64,000 nucleotides of DNA from Rhizobium sp. NFR07 (GCF_900111905.1 NZ_FOKM01000003.1:1-64000); one strand, 5' to 3'; positions 44,574-55,495 are shown, numbered from the stretch's first letter. Numbers and translations are program-made. The notes: generated from the sequence alone by a model not told the origin.

Positions 44574-44894
44574 TCAGCAGTTTCCGGACCCCGACGACCC
44601 GGTGGTCGTTTCACTGGTCGATGCATTGGGAGCACTTTTGGCAGCTTCACCCGTAGCGCTGGCCTTGCCGCACGGCGAATTGTTCTGACCGCCGTCACTG
44701 CTGCTCGTTCCGGAACTGCTGCCGGAACCCGAACCGCCTGCGCCGGAACTGTTTCCAGACGAGGACGCACCTGAACTGCCGGAAGATGACGACCCGCCAT
44801 CGGAGCCCGACCCTGAGCCGCCGCCGGAGCTTTGAGCGAAAGCAGATGTTGCCAGACCGATCGACAGCGCGGTTACCGCAAGAATTTTCATCAT
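44574..44894 (-). CDS. Small exported Ser/Gly-rich protein
   Basis: A 106-residue protein with a signal peptide (MMKILAVTALSIGLATSAFA) and a mature part made almost only of Ser, Gly, Ala, Asn and Thr, about residues 22-105, with two Cys (one in NNSPCGK and one as the last residue). It has no globular domain signature. It is a low-complexity secreted or periplasmic protein, possibly linked by its cysteines. Unknown role. Confidence 0.7.
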   Translation of the reverse strand: MMKILAVTALSIGLATSAFAQSSGGGSGSGSDGGSSSSGSSGASSSGNSSGAGGSGSGSSSGTSSSDGGQNNSPCGKASATGEAAKSAPNASTSETTTGSSGSGNC

Positions 44895-45031
44895 TGGGAT
44901 GTTTCCTCAGTTGACCCTACGCGGCCCCAACCGGGCAAAGTGCAGTTCGTTCCGATGATGCGAGGGATCGACGGCAGGCGGACGAGTTGCGTTCGACGGT
45001 CAAATTGTTTGACCAGGCGCCCTGTCTCCCG

Positions 45032-45478
45032 TCATCGCATCGCCTCTGCGATCCGCAGCAGCGCCGCGTATATGATCCCCGGATCATCCGGTGCGACCGC
45101 ATCCCGCGCCCGGGATTCCGCGTTGGCGACGATTTCGTGGGCGGCAAGCAATGCCGAACGTCCCTGCTGTGTCAGTTCAGTCGTCAGAACCCTGCCATGC
45201 ACCGGGTGGGCCGTTCGCTTGACGAGGCCATCCCGTTCAAGGGTGACGATGATGGCCTGCATCGTCTGCGGCGTGACGAACGCCCTGCGCGCCAGTTCGG
45301 CATTCGACATGCCGTCACTGAGCTCGAGTCCCGCCAGGACCGAGCATTGCGGCGTGGTCAGTCCGATGTTGCGAAGTTCCTCATCGAGATGACCGCGAAG
45401 CGCCTGCTGGGCGCGTTTCAGCGCGTATCCGAGCGAACGGTAGGTGTCATCAATCGGCGGCTCGATCAGGCTGGACAT
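45032..45478 (-). CDS. MarR family transcriptional regulator
   Basis: A 148-residue MarR-type winged-helix regulator: LTTPQCSVLAGLELSDGMSN, AELARRAFVTPQTMQAIIVT and the wing in LERDGLVKRTAHPVHGRVLT. MarR dimers bind short palindromes and release on ligand binding. It is divergent from a VOC-fold gene at 45553, with a 74-base spacer holding CAGGGC (45481) and GCCCTG (45510), which may be operator half-sites. Ligand unknown. Confidence 0.9.
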   Translation of the reverse strand: MSSLIEPPIDDTYRSLGYALKRAQQALRGHLDEELRNIGLTTPQCSVLAGLELSDGMSNAELARRAFVTPQTMQAIIVTLERDGLVKRTAHPVHGRVLTTELTQQGRSALLAAHEIVANAESRARDAVAPDDPGIIYAALLRIAEAMR

Positions 45479-45552
45479 ATCAGGGCCCTTATATTATTCA
45501 TGTATCAGCGCCCTGACATTAGCGGGCCTCACGCAGAAAGGATAGACAGCCC

Positions 45553-45924
45553 ATGCCTCGCCTCATTGGACCGGATTTCATCGGAATACAGACGAAGGAT
45601 CTCGACGCCGCACGGAGCTTCTATCAGGACATTGTCGGGCTTATCCCATCGCCCAAGGCCCCTCTCGGCGCGGTTGTCTTTGAAACGCATCCGATCCCTT
45701 TCGCCGTCCGTACGCCGGTCGAGGACTTTGACGACACCGACAAGCTCGGAGCCGGCATCGCGATCTGGTTTGGCTGCGACGACGCCGATGCCCTGCACGC
45801 GCATCTGATCGAGCGCGATGTGCAGATAGCATTCCCACCAAAGGACGGACCGTTCGGTCGTTACTTCGCCTTCGTCGACCCGTTCGGCTATACGATTACG
45901 GCGCATACCGTGCCGACCACATGA
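45553..45924 (+). CDS. VOC (glyoxalase/bleomycin-resistance) family protein
   Basis: A 123-residue VOC-fold protein: two beta-alpha-beta-beta-beta modules, starting FIGIQTKDLDAARSFYQDIV and ending YFAFVDPFGYTITAHT, including the metal-binding style E/H positions. These proteins act as glyoxalase I-like, dioxygenase or drug-binding proteins. It is divergent from the MarR gene, which probably represses it. Substrate unknown. Confidence 0.87.
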   Translation: MPRLIGPDFIGIQTKDLDAARSFYQDIVGLIPSPKAPLGAVVFETHPIPFAVRTPVEDFDDTDKLGAGIAIWFGCDDADALHAHLIERDVQIAFPPKDGPFGRYFAFVDPFGYTITAHTVPTT

Positions 45925-46079
45925 TTTAGACATCAATTGCGAAAACGCCGGCACGGCCTTGCGCTCGTGCCAGCCAGACAGGAGTGCTTGGTCCGTGCCG
46001 GCCAATCACTTTTCAGCAGAGGGACCGGATCGTCGCGCCAGTCAGGATCTCAGCAACGGTATAATTGCCGGATTGCCGC

Positions 46080-46946
46080 CTAAAAATAAGCCAGGCACCA
46101 GCCGGGGCCGCGAAGCCAGCACTGCTCGGCCGGCAGCGCATCGCTGCGGTAGAGCCGCGTTACCCGCTTGTGCTCGCCGCTCTCGAATGCCGCCGCGAGC
46201 GCCTTTTCTGATTCCGCGTCGCGCATTCCTTCGCAGGGGAAGATCGCCACCGGGGAGATCCATTGCGCATGGAACTCCCCGCCCCTGCGCGTCACGAGGA
46301 ATACCGCTCCGCGCAGGTGCATGTTGCTCCAGTTGGCGCTGGTAAATCCGAGATCGGTCGTCAGCGGCAGGATCAGCCTCCCGCCGTCGTTGAGTCGGTC
46401 CAGCCATGTATCTGCCGGTCGGGTCGCTCCTGCATTCACATAGATCACATCGGCTCCATCAAAGGCCACGGCGCTGCCATCCCCCTGGATGACGGAGACA
46501 TTGCGGTAGGGCTCAAGATTTTCTGTCGCCCGCGCGGCAAGCTCGGGCTCGAACTCGATCGCCGTCACCCTGCCGGATGGGGCAACCATTTGCGCCATAA
46601 TCGCGGAATAATAGCCGGCACCGGCGCCGACATGCACGATATGCTCGTCCATGCGCGGCGCGGCATTCGACAGAAGGAAGGCATGAAACGACGGCTGACC
46701 GTTGTTGATGTGGCGCTCGGGAATGATACCGACGATCTCATCGGTATAGAGATGGACCGGATCTGCGTTCGGAGTTGGAACATAGGCCTTCCGCATCCGG
46801 AAGATCGGCCATGGGCCGGGACCAAGGAAATTCTCTCGCGGCACTTCGGCAAAAGCCGCTTCGACACGCTCATCGACAATTTTGACAGCCGCCGTGATCT
46901 GTTTTGCATAGGCGCGGCGCAGCAGTTTCAGTTCGTTTGGTGTCAT
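46080..46946 (-). CDS. Protein-L-isoaspartate methyltransferase-like protein
   Basis: A 288-residue protein with a Rossmann SAM-binding fold: VHVGAGAGYYSAIMAQMVA (the VGxGxGY loop) and VTAIEFEPELAARATENL, as in the PCMT/Rv1987-like family. The N-terminal helical part VDERVEAAFAEVPRENFLGP is typical for PIMT. These enzymes repair isoaspartate or methylate small molecules. The Met at 46946 begins the family part although the frame is open to 47048. Function by family only. Confidence 0.82.
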   Translation of the reverse strand: MTPNELKLLRRAYAKQITAAVKIVDERVEAAFAEVPRENFLGPGPWPIFRMRKAYVPTPNADPVHLYTDEIVGIIPERHINNGQPSFHAFLLSNAAPRMDEHIVHVGAGAGYYSAIMAQMVAPSGRVTAIEFEPELAARATENLEPYRNVSVIQGDGSAVAFDGADVIYVNAGATRPADTWLDRLNDGGRLILPLTTDLGFTSANWSNMHLRGAVFLVTRRGGEFHAQWISPVAIFPCEGMRDAESEKALAAAFESGEHKRVTRLYRSDALPAEQCWLRGPGWCLAYF

Positions 46947-47078
46947 CAACAGAACCATCTCCCATGAATCCCGGACGCGGTATCGAGCCTGTCTGTTCCT
47001 GGCCGATCTTCCGAAGGCGGAGGGAGTGGACTTCCGTCGGCCGGCCATCCCTATCGGAGGGCAGGTGCCTCGGGATCA

Positions 47079-47417
47079 TCAGGTTACGAACGGCATGATA
47101 TCCACGCCGTCGCCGGGAAAGACGGTGATGTGAGGGTGGTCCTGGAAAAGCCTTGCTGCGGCATCCGCGGTTTCAGCCTCGACCACCAGATAGCCGCAGA
47201 GCGGATTGGCCGCATCCGCGATGCCGTCCTTGGTGATGCGCGTGGTCTTCCCCACCATGCCGCCATGATCGAGGATCGATGCGGCGTTTCTTTCCAGCCA
47301 CGTTGCCCACTGCTTGATGCCAACGGCATCGATGGCGTCCTGCTCGGCCTTGGGCAGGCTCCGAAAAGCCGCAAAATCCTCGTGCTTCATGGTGTAGACG
47401 GCAAGGAAACGGGGCAT
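47079..47417 (-). CDS. YCII-related protein
   Basis: A 112-residue protein of the YCII/DGPF-like ferredoxin-like fold: RFLAVYTMKHEDFAAFRSLP at the N-terminus, then GYLVVEAETADAAARLFQDH and FPGDGVDIMPF at the end. The role of the family is unclear. A Met at 47429 is an alternative. It lies upstream of the PIMT-like gene on the same strand but 132 bases away. Confidence 0.82.
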   Translation of the reverse strand: MPRFLAVYTMKHEDFAAFRSLPKAEQDAIDAVGIKQWATWLERNAASILDHGGMVGKTTRITKDGIADAANPLCGYLVVEAETADAAARLFQDHPHITVFPGDGVDIMPFVT

Positions 47418-47684
47418 GGGCCACCTCAATGGTCTTCGATAGTCACCAGCTTACATGGGGTGCGTGCGGGAAGCATCCATGGATTTCCATGCTGGCGCAG
47501 GTCATTGGATAACCGCTCCTGGTGCTTCTCCGCCGTGACGACCCTTGGCCCAAATGCGTCATCTGCCTTCAGCAAGCGCCGCGGCATGGTGGCTATTCAG
47601 TGAAAAAAGCAGTACGCGGCCTGGGTGGGATGAAACAAAAGGTATGGATCGGCGCGAGGCGGTCAATCTCGGGTCACCATCCGG

Positions 47685-48164
47685 TTATTGCCGCCGTCGC
47701 CGCAATGAAAGCACTTTCTCGCGCAGCGCAGCAAGGCCGGCAGCCTTGGCCGAAGGAGCGGGTGCCGGTTCAAAGTAGCGTTCCGGCCGCGCCAGGAAGG
47801 TGGAGCGGATCAGCGTTTCGGTTTCAGGATAGACGTCGACAAAGGTGAGAAGCCTTTCCTGTCGCCCGTCGTGAAGGTGCAGCCGAAGCACGCCGTCATA
47901 GGGAAAGACGTAATAACCGAGGAACCAGGCCTCTTCGCCGGCCTCCATGGTGCAGCCGCCATTCGAATTCACGGTCTCGACGCAGCGGTAATATCCGCCG
48001 AACATAAAAGGCGCGTAATCGAGGCCAGCATTGCGACCATCGGCAAAGATCCGCAGATGCCCGAACTCGCTGGTGAGATAAGTCGCTTCGATCGCGTCAA
48101 CCCAAGCCTGATCCGCCGCGCTGATCTTTTCGCGTCCTCTCAGCAGCCGGAACAGGGAGTTCAT
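47685..48164 (-). CDS. Hypothetical protein
   Basis: A 159-residue protein. It has helical ends and a middle region with strands (YYRCVETVNSNGGCTMEAGE, FLGYYVFPYDGVLRLHLHDG). There is no signal peptide or membrane segment, and I do not recognise the family. The start at 48164 has an AAAAGATACGTG purine-rich stretch upstream. It is on the same strand as the neighbouring peptidoglycan-binding gene but 94 bases away. Confidence 0.7.
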   Translation of the reverse strand: MNSLFRLLRGREKISAADQAWVDAIEATYLTSEFGHLRIFADGRNAGLDYAPFMFGGYYRCVETVNSNGGCTMEAGEEAWFLGYYVFPYDGVLRLHLHDGRQERLLTFVDVYPETETLIRSTFLARPERYFEPAPAPSAKAAGLAALREKVLSLRRRRQ

Positions 48165-48257
48165 CACGTATCTTTTCCATCCCCTTAGTGCGGATCGACG
48201 CAACCTGACACCGGCGGCTGGATATGGCCAGAGGGACTTGCAGCTGAATGGACGGGA

Positions 48258-49425
48258 TCAGAGGGCGCCGATGGCCTTCAGCTTCTTCAGCACCAGTTCG
48301 TCCGGCTCGCCGGTTTCCGGCAGCCGGTAGTGCCTCTGGAAGCGCTTGATCGCGGCCTTGGTCTGGGTGCCGGCGACGCCGTCGACCTCGACATCGGTAT
48401 AGGCGATGTTGGACAGGCCCTTCTGGATCTGCAGCACCATCTGGGTCGCGGGCAGCGGGTCGCTCGAGCGTTGCTGCTGCGGCTGGGGACGGGCCTGCGC
48501 CCGTGTCTGCTGGGCGCGGGGAATATCTGCCGGCGGTGTCATGTTCGGCTGGCGCTCGGCCGAGCGGATTGCCGCCGTGATCGGGTCTTCCGAACGCACG
48601 GCGACCTTCTCCACCGGGCGGGCCGGCTGGGATCTGGCGGTCTGCACGGCAGGCTGCACCGCCGGGCGGTCGTTCGGCAGGCTGGCGACGTTGACCGGGC
48701 GGATCTCGCCGCGCGGCGCCTGGCGCGGAATGGGGGTCGGCAGCACCGATGTCGCATCGCGCGCCGTGGATGCGGCCGCATCGGGCATGGCGGAAGAGGA
48801 TTGAGCGGAGGAAGGCCGGCCCTGCATCTGCAGGGTGGCCAGAAGTTCCGGCGTCGCGTAGCCGCGCTGCGGCAGGCCGGTACTCTCCTCGAAGAACAGG
48901 ATGGCGGCCTCGGTGCGCGGGCCCATCAGCCCGTCATCGGCGCCGTCATAAAGGCCGCGGCGGGAAAGCTCGCGCTGGATGCCGGCCACGAGTTCGCGAT
49001 CCGGCGCCGGCTGGCCGCCGATGATGCTTTCGATCGTGTCGCCACTGGGCTGGGGAGCCGCGCCCGGCGCAGGCTGCCGGTTTGCGGCCTGCTCGGCCGG
49101 TGCGTCACCAGTGCGCTGGATGGTCGTCTGGGTCTGGCCGCCCACCGGTGCACGTTCGATCCGGAAGGTGGTGACGTCGCTCGGATCGGGCGTTTCCCGC
49201 GTGCGGTAGCCGGCAATCGCATTCGGATGGCTCGGGTCGCGGGTCGCGAGGAAGGGCGACGGATGATGGCCCGGCTGGTACCAGAGCGCATTGGCGGCGA
49301 CGAAGGAGAAGACGACGATGAAGATCGCCCCGCCGGCGGCCGGCCGGGGGTGACGTGCCACAAGTGCAGCGGTGCCCGCCAGGAGGCGGGACAGAAGGTT
49401 CTTTTCCTTCTTCGTCCTGCGCCTG

Positions 49426-49454
<29 letters not shown>
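48258..49454 (-). CDS. Membrane-anchored protein with two peptidoglycan-binding domains
   Basis: A 398-residue protein: a basic N-terminus, a membrane segment at about residues 40-58, then PGB1-like domains: AGIQRELSRRGLYDGADDGL at about 160-180 and LQIQKGLSNIAYTDVEVDGV near the C-terminus, with a Pro/Gln/Ser-rich linker between them. It should bind murein in the periplasm. Its start lies 29 bases inside the end of a histidine kinase gene, so translation is coupled and a functional link is likely. Confidence 0.85.
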
Positions 49455-51057
<1,603 letters not shown>

Positions 51058-51553
51058 GCAATACCCTGACACGGACTCAACTTGTGGCGTCACATTAGGC
51101 GTCCGCGACTTAAGGAAAGGATAAGAATGACGCCTCCGGAAGTCCGCCAAACGGACGGTTTTCCAGGTTTGGGACAGATCGGCAAATAGTTCTCGGCTTT
51201 TGGTTAACGGGGCGTAAGCGGCGGATTTGGTTCAATTTTTCGAAATGCATTAACCAGTGTGGCAGACGGGCTGCGATGAAACGCCTTGCCTTTGGGGGGA
51301 GCGCCCCATTTATGCTTAACGGGTATAGCTAGAACTTGTACCAAAAGCCGTAGACCTACTGCAGATGGATAGGCTGGACGCCGCGAGAAAGGTCAATTCG
51401 ATAAAATTTTAGGAAAATTCGAGCGTCGGCGTCAAAGGCACATTTGCTTCCTCGCGGTACGGTCATGTTCAAGAGCGGCACAGACCGGTCGACCAGCGAA
51501 CCAGAATTCGCTGTGGATAAGAGCAGGTAGAGAGTCCAGGCAGGACAGGAACA
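51058..51553. other. Intergenic stretch of 496 bases, promoters only
   Basis: It separates the kinase and DUF5330 genes, which are divergent, so it should hold both promoters. TTAACC and TTAACGGG motifs at about 51201-51208, 51249-51254 and 51314-51323 are seen but not in the TTAA-N7-TTAA CtrA arrangement. No gene of useful length is seen. Confidence 0.5.
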
Positions 51554-51991
51554 ATGTTTTCGTTGATCAAGGGTATGATCTTTCTCGCATTCGTGCTGGT
51601 GGCGCTGTCCTATTTCAGCGACAAGCCGGCCGCCGTGACCGAGGGCACCAATGCCATTCAGGTCGGCGATGCGATCTCGGCCGCCACCGGCGCCTATGCC
51701 TATATCTCCGCCATCTGCGGCGAACGACCGGAAGTCTGTGAAAAGGGTTCCGAGACGCTTTCTGCGCTGGGTGTGAGAGCCACCGAAGGCGCCCGCGTCG
51801 CCTTGCAGCTTCTCGACAAGCAGTTCGGCGACGACGCCTCCGTACAGCCGGCCGCCGATGTCGCGCTGAAGCAGGATCCGGATCCGACGCCCTTCCCGAC
51901 CGGAACCATCGCACAGAGCCAGGCTGCTGTCCGTTCCGACCCGATTTCCACCGGCACCGTTCCGCTGCCGCTCAAGCGCCCGCATCCCTGA
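51554..51991 (+). CDS. DUF5330 family protein
   Basis: A 145-residue protein with an N-terminal membrane segment or signal (MFSLIKGMIFLAFVLVALSY) and a helical part with two Cys (AICGERPEVCEKGSETLSAL). This matches DUF5330, an alphaproteobacterial family. The C-terminal region is Asp/Pro-rich. A strong terminator follows 122 bases after its stop. Function unknown; periplasmic or membrane-bound. Confidence 0.78.
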   Translation: MFSLIKGMIFLAFVLVALSYFSDKPAAVTEGTNAIQVGDAISAATGAYAYISAICGERPEVCEKGSETLSALGVRATEGARVALQLLDKQFGDDASVQPAADVALKQDPDPTPFPTGTIAQSQAAVRSDPISTGTVPLPLKRPHP

Positions 51992-52113
51992 TCGGCGCTT
52001 CCCGAGGCCCGGCCTCATCCTGAACGATTGACGAGTTTCACTTCTTGCGCCGGGTTCCAAAGCCACGGTTTCCCGGCGCCTGACTGCCTGCCCTACTGAT
52101 CAGCACTTGCTGA

Positions 52114-52149
52114 CCGCCGTGAGGAATAGATCCCTCACGGCGGCTTTTT
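52114..52149 (+). terminator. Rho-independent terminator
   Basis: Stem CCGCCGTGAGG (52114-52124) pairs with CCTCACGGCGG (52133-52143), loop of 8 bases, followed by CTTTTT. It lies between DUF5330 and sufE and ends transcription of DUF5330. Confidence 0.9.
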
Positions 52150-52273
52150 CTTTTGTTCGAAGGCCGCATTTGTTCAGCATTTCCTCCATTTCCGGGCATT
52201 TCTTCTGTTCTCGGGCGCTAAAACACCTATATGGAGGCAAAGGAACAGACGGCCGGAATATTAGCGGAACACC

Positions 52274-52696
52274 ATGACGCAGCTTGACCAGATCATCGAC
52301 GACTTCGCCTTTCTCGACGAGTGGGAGGATCGCTACCGTTATGTGATCGAACTCGGCAAGGCGCTGCCCGACCTGCCCGAGGAAAAGCGCACCGCGCAGA
52401 ACAAGGTCCAGGGTTGCGCCAGCCAGGTCTGGCTGGTCAGCCATGTGGAAGACGGAAGTGCTGATCCGGTGATGACCTTCGAGGGCGATTCGGACGCCCA
52501 CATCGTACGCGGCCTCGTCGCCATCGTGCTTGCCACCTATTCCGGCAAGCGTGCATCCGAAATCGCCGCCACCGACGCGATCGAAACGTTCGACAAGATC
52601 GGGCTCGTCGAGCATCTCTCCTCGCAGCGGGCCAACGGACTGCGCTCCATGGTGAAGCGCATTCGCGAGGAGGCGCGGATCAAGGCTGCCGCCTAA
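52274..52696 (+). CDS. sufE: SufE family cysteine desulfurase activator
   Basis: A 140-residue SufE-fold protein. The sulfur-accepting cysteine is C48 in KVQGCASQVWL, the family hallmark. It takes sulfur from a SufS/CsdA-type desulfurase for iron-sulfur cluster assembly. No suf cluster genes are adjacent, so it acts at a distance. It ends four bases into the convergent DUF6456 gene. Confidence 0.93.
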   Translation: MTQLDQIIDDFAFLDEWEDRYRYVIELGKALPDLPEEKRTAQNKVQGCASQVWLVSHVEDGSADPVMTFEGDSDAHIVRGLVAIVLATYSGKRASEIAATDAIETFDKIGLVEHLSSQRANGLRSMVKRIREEARIKAAA

Positions 52697-53553
52697 CCCG
52701 CAGCAGTCCCGAAGCCGTTCCCGTTCGGGCGAAAGTCCTCCGTGCCCCAATGGTGGGTACCGCGGCGCTGTGGCCTGGGCGGCGGCGCGTAGTGGCGCGC
52801 AAGCGTCATCAGGGCCGTGCGCAGCATCAGCTTGGCGGAACGCGCCGGCCATTGCCGTTCCCGCTCGACGAGTTCCAGCCCCTTGCCGAAACAGCAGACA
52901 TCGGCGGCAACGCCGGAAAGTTCCGGTCCCATAGCCTCCATGGCGCCGCCGAAGCGCTGGCGGGCTTCCACGGCGCTTGCGGCAATATCGGCCATGCCGC
53001 CCGCTCCGCCCTTGGCGCGGGCAGAAAGCCGCGGCTCCCAGGACGCGGTCACGCGCGGCTGCAGCTGCCCGCGGGTGAAATCGGCCAGCAGCCGGTTGCC
53101 GGCATCGATCGCCTCGGCGGGAAAGAACAGCTCGCCGCCCCGCCCCTTGAGGCGGCTGAGTGCAGAAAGCGGTGATTCGTCGAGATTGCGGTTCACCGTC
53201 TGTCGCGTGCCACCGATCTCGACCGTCGCCGTTTCGATCTCACGATGCTGGCCGAGATAGGCTTCTTCGCTCTCGACCATGGCGCGGCGCAGGAAGGTGC
53301 GGGCCTCCGGTGTCGCGCTCAAGAGCTTTCCCGCGCGGGAGACGAGACCGAGGGAAAGCGCCTCGGCCAGCAGCCTTGCGGGATAGGCGCGCTGTTCCGC
53401 CCCGATGCGAACCGTGCCATCTGGCCCCGGTTCGATCGGCTGTTCGCGTTGCAGGACATGGCGGACTAGCCGGATCAAGGCCTTCGAACGTGGCCTCGGA
53501 CCAACGGCATTCCCTGCGTTGGCGGCGGTTTTTCTGCTCGTCGCATCATTCAT
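52693..53553 (-). CDS. DUF6456 domain protein
   Basis: A 286-residue protein with ESPLSALSRLKGRGGELFFP and ARTALMTLARHY-like regions, matching DUF6456, which is found in alphaproteobacteria. The Met at 53553 (MNDATSRKTAANAG) is four codons inside the end of the upstream gene's frame (8-base overlap). The N-terminal third is likely a winged-helix-like DNA-binding region (ALIRLVRHVLQ), which fits a regulator, but this is inference. It converges with sufE. Confidence 0.72.
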   Translation of the reverse strand: MNDATSRKTAANAGNAVGPRPRSKALIRLVRHVLQREQPIEPGPDGTVRIGAEQRAYPARLLAEALSLGLVSRAGKLLSATPEARTFLRRAMVESEEAYLGQHREIETATVEIGGTRQTVNRNLDESPLSALSRLKGRGGELFFPAEAIDAGNRLLADFTRGQLQPRVTASWEPRLSARAKGGAGGMADIAASAVEARQRFGGAMEAMGPELSGVAADVCCFGKGLELVERERQWPARSAKLMLRTALMTLARHYAPPPRPQRRGTHHWGTEDFRPNGNGFGTAAG

Positions 53554-53989
53554 AGGCGGCAAACTCCTGCGAAGCGAAGACGGCAGTGGCCCTGCGCTCG
53601 ATAGCCGAGACGAACTCGTCGAAGGCGGCATCGTCACGGCGGTCCTCGACCACATGGCAGGAATGACCGACCGTCGTGCGGTCCCGCCCGAAGGCGGTGC
53701 CGATCTCGCTCAGCGTCATCTGCAGGGCCACATGGCAGACATACATGGCAATCTGCCGCACGTGGCAGGACGGCCGGCGGCGGTCGCGGCGCACGATCAC
53801 GCGATCGCCGAGCAGGGACAGCATTTCGGCGGTGATCTGGCTGACCACGCGGCAGACGGTCCGCAGCGGCAGGCTTGCCGGAAACCGGCGCGGCACCGGG
53901 ACGAGCGCCGTCTGGTGAAGATCCGGCAATGCCTGCCGTTGGGCGGGTTGCCCGGCGATCCCGCGGCTGGGAGAATTCTCAAACGGCAT
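53546..53989 (-). CDS. DnaA C-terminal-like helix-turn-helix protein
   Basis: A 147-residue protein. Its middle carries a DnaA domain IV-like HTH (QIAMYVCHVALQMTLSEIGT, then GRDRTTVGHSCHVVEDRRDD), with the RTTVxH motif that DnaA uses to bind the DnaA box. It lacks the AAA+ domain, so it is a DNA-binding regulator rather than an initiator. The start at 53989 has AAGGAG five bases upstream. It overlaps the downstream DUF6456 gene by 8 bases and is coupled to it. Confidence 0.8.
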   Translation of the reverse strand: MPFENSPSRGIAGQPAQRQALPDLHQTALVPVPRRFPASLPLRTVCRVVSQITAEMLSLLGDRVIVRRDRRRPSCHVRQIAMYVCHVALQMTLSEIGTAFGRDRTTVGHSCHVVEDRRDDAAFDEFVSAIERRATAVFASQEFAAYE

Positions 53990-54145
53990 GACAACTCCTT
54001 CTTGAATAGGAATTAATTCATACACCTTTGAGCGGATGTGGGAATGTCGTGGGATATCACATTTGATAGCTGCGCTGAAAACGTTCGGATTTTTCCGCTT
54101 TCCACAGACGCGAATGGGATTTTTTTCCTCTTCCTATCCCCCCAA

Positions 54146-54171
54146 TAAAAAAGCCGGGCACAGGCCCGGCT
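54146..54171 (-). terminator. Rho-independent terminator of mucR
   Basis: On the minus strand the stem AGCCGGGC (54164-54171) pairs with GCCCGGCT (54152-54159), loop of four bases, followed by a T run (54146-54151). It lies 79 bases past the mucR stop. Confidence 0.85.
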
Positions 54172-54249
54172 CGTTACGGCGTTGCTACGCCGGTCGCATT
54201 TCCACGGCAACGGACCGGTCATCCCCATAACCGGTCGGTGGCCGAATGG

Positions 54250-54684
54250 TCAGTTGGCGCGGCCGCGCTTGCGACGCTGTCCGAGACCCATTTCCTTCGC
54301 CAGACGCGAGCGGGCTTCGGCATAGGCCGGAGCAACCATCGGATAGTCGGCGGGGAGGCCCCACTTCTCGCGATATTCGTCCGGCGTCATGTTGTAATGG
54401 GTCATCAGGTGGCGCTTGAGTGACTTGAACTTCTGGCCATCCTCGAGGCAGATCAGGTAGTCGTCTTCGATCGACTTCTTGATCGGAACCGGAGGCTTCG
54501 GCTTTTCAACAGTCGCAACGACCGGGGTCGGCGAAGATGTATTGCTCAGCGCCGAATGAACGTCGGAGATCAAGTTTGATAGATCACCGACGGGAACTAC
54601 GTGGTTACTCACATAGGCAGCCACGATGTCTGCGGTCAGTTCAACCAGCAGCTCGGGACCCTTGCCCAGTGCCATATCTGTCAT
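54250..54684 (-). CDS. mucR: MucR/Ros family zinc-finger regulator
   Basis: A 144-residue regulator of exopolysaccharide and other surface and cell-cycle genes in rhizobia (family knowledge). The prokaryotic zinc finger is at residues 79-96: C79, D82, H92 and H96 ([19 protein letters not shown]), with Asp in the place of the second Cys. The C-terminal part [20 protein letters not shown] is typical. The Met at 54684 follows an AGGAGACTGGAA site. MucR usually represses its own AT-rich promoter, and the upstream 484 bases are strikingly AT-rich. Confidence 0.93.
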   Translation of the reverse strand: MTDMALGKGPELLVELTADIVAAYVSNHVVPVGDLSNLISDVHSALSNTSSPTPVVATVEKPKPPVPIKKSIEDDYLICLEDGQKFKSLKRHLMTHYNMTPDEYREKWGLPADYPMVAPAYAEARSRLAKEMGLGQRRKRGRAN

Positions 54685-55168
54685 TTCCAGTCTCCTGTTC
54701 TCATGCAGTACGGGCGTCGACCGCGACCTCCGCGGCGACTGTCCGTAGTTGAGCCAATGTGGAACATCGACCGACCGCGCGTTGTCCGAAGACTGAGACC
54801 TACCCCTAAGCCCCGCGTGATAAACCGATGAAGCCACCAGACATCGATCCAAGTTTCCACAGAATTCCCGTGTTCATCATAACCGTCTTCAGCAATGCCC
54901 TCTTCAAAAGGGCCATCTAAATGAGACGAATATGCGGGAAAATGCTTAGTCTAGATCAATATCAGTGCTCGACTTGTACTCAAGTAGCACTGCGACTCGA
55001 AAAGTCCAATTACTAAATCTAGTAATGCCGAGACTTTCCTGAGCCTAAGTCATAACTCTTAGACATTATTACCGACAAAAATTGCACTTATGCAATCTCT
55101 GCGCGCTTACAAGTGCAATAAAGCAACCACTATTCATCCTTCGCGGCTGCTTCTCGTCGCTGTACGGA
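54685..55168. other. AT-rich regulatory stretch upstream of mucR
   Basis: A gene-free 484-base stretch between phaG and mucR, clearly lower in GC than its surroundings. It holds hairpins AGTGCT-cg-ACTTG-tact-CAAGT-AGCACT (54964-54991) and ATTACTA-aatc-TAGTAAT (55009-55026). H-NS-like proteins of the MucR type prefer such AT-rich DNA, so it may be an autoregulatory region. Confidence 0.6.
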
Positions 55169-55495
55169 TCATTCCATTTCATTTGTCACCGTTTTGTCAG
55201 ACATCGAATATCCGGCCTTGAGAGCGGCAATTGCCAGCAGATGTGCCGAAACGGGAGCGGTGAGCACGAAGAAGAAAAAGCCCGCAAGCGCGCGGGCAAG
55301 CACGGAAAGTTCGCCAGAATGGACACCTACGGCGAGCAGCAGCAGACCCGAGCCGACCGTCCCGGCTTTCGAGGCGGCGTGCATGCGCGAATAGACGTCG
55401 GGGAAACGGTTGAGACCGATTGCCGCAACCAGAGCGAAAGCGGCACCGCCCAGGATCAGAATTGCGGTGAAAATGGCAAAAACGACGTCCATCAC
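55169..55495 (-). CDS. phaG: Cation antiporter subunit G
   Basis: A 108-residue PhaG/MnhG protein with three membrane helices and the conserved [20 protein letters not shown] segment. It is the last subunit of the seven-gene Mrp-type antiporter complex, which swaps K+ or Na+ for protons and supports pH and salt tolerance. It overlaps phaF by 4 bases. The start may be the second Met at 55492. Confidence 0.92.
   Translation of the reverse strand: MMDVVFAIFTAILILGGAAFALVAAIGLNRFPDVYSRMHAASKAGTVGSGLLLLAVGVHSGELSVLARALAGFFFFVLTAPVSAHLLAIAALKAGYSMSDKTVTNEME

Noticed and set aside
51200-51325. Possible CtrA binding sites near the kinase and DUF5330 genes
   Set aside because: TTAACC and TTAACGGG motifs occur, but none in the full TTAA-N7-TTAA layout; too weak to list as a site.
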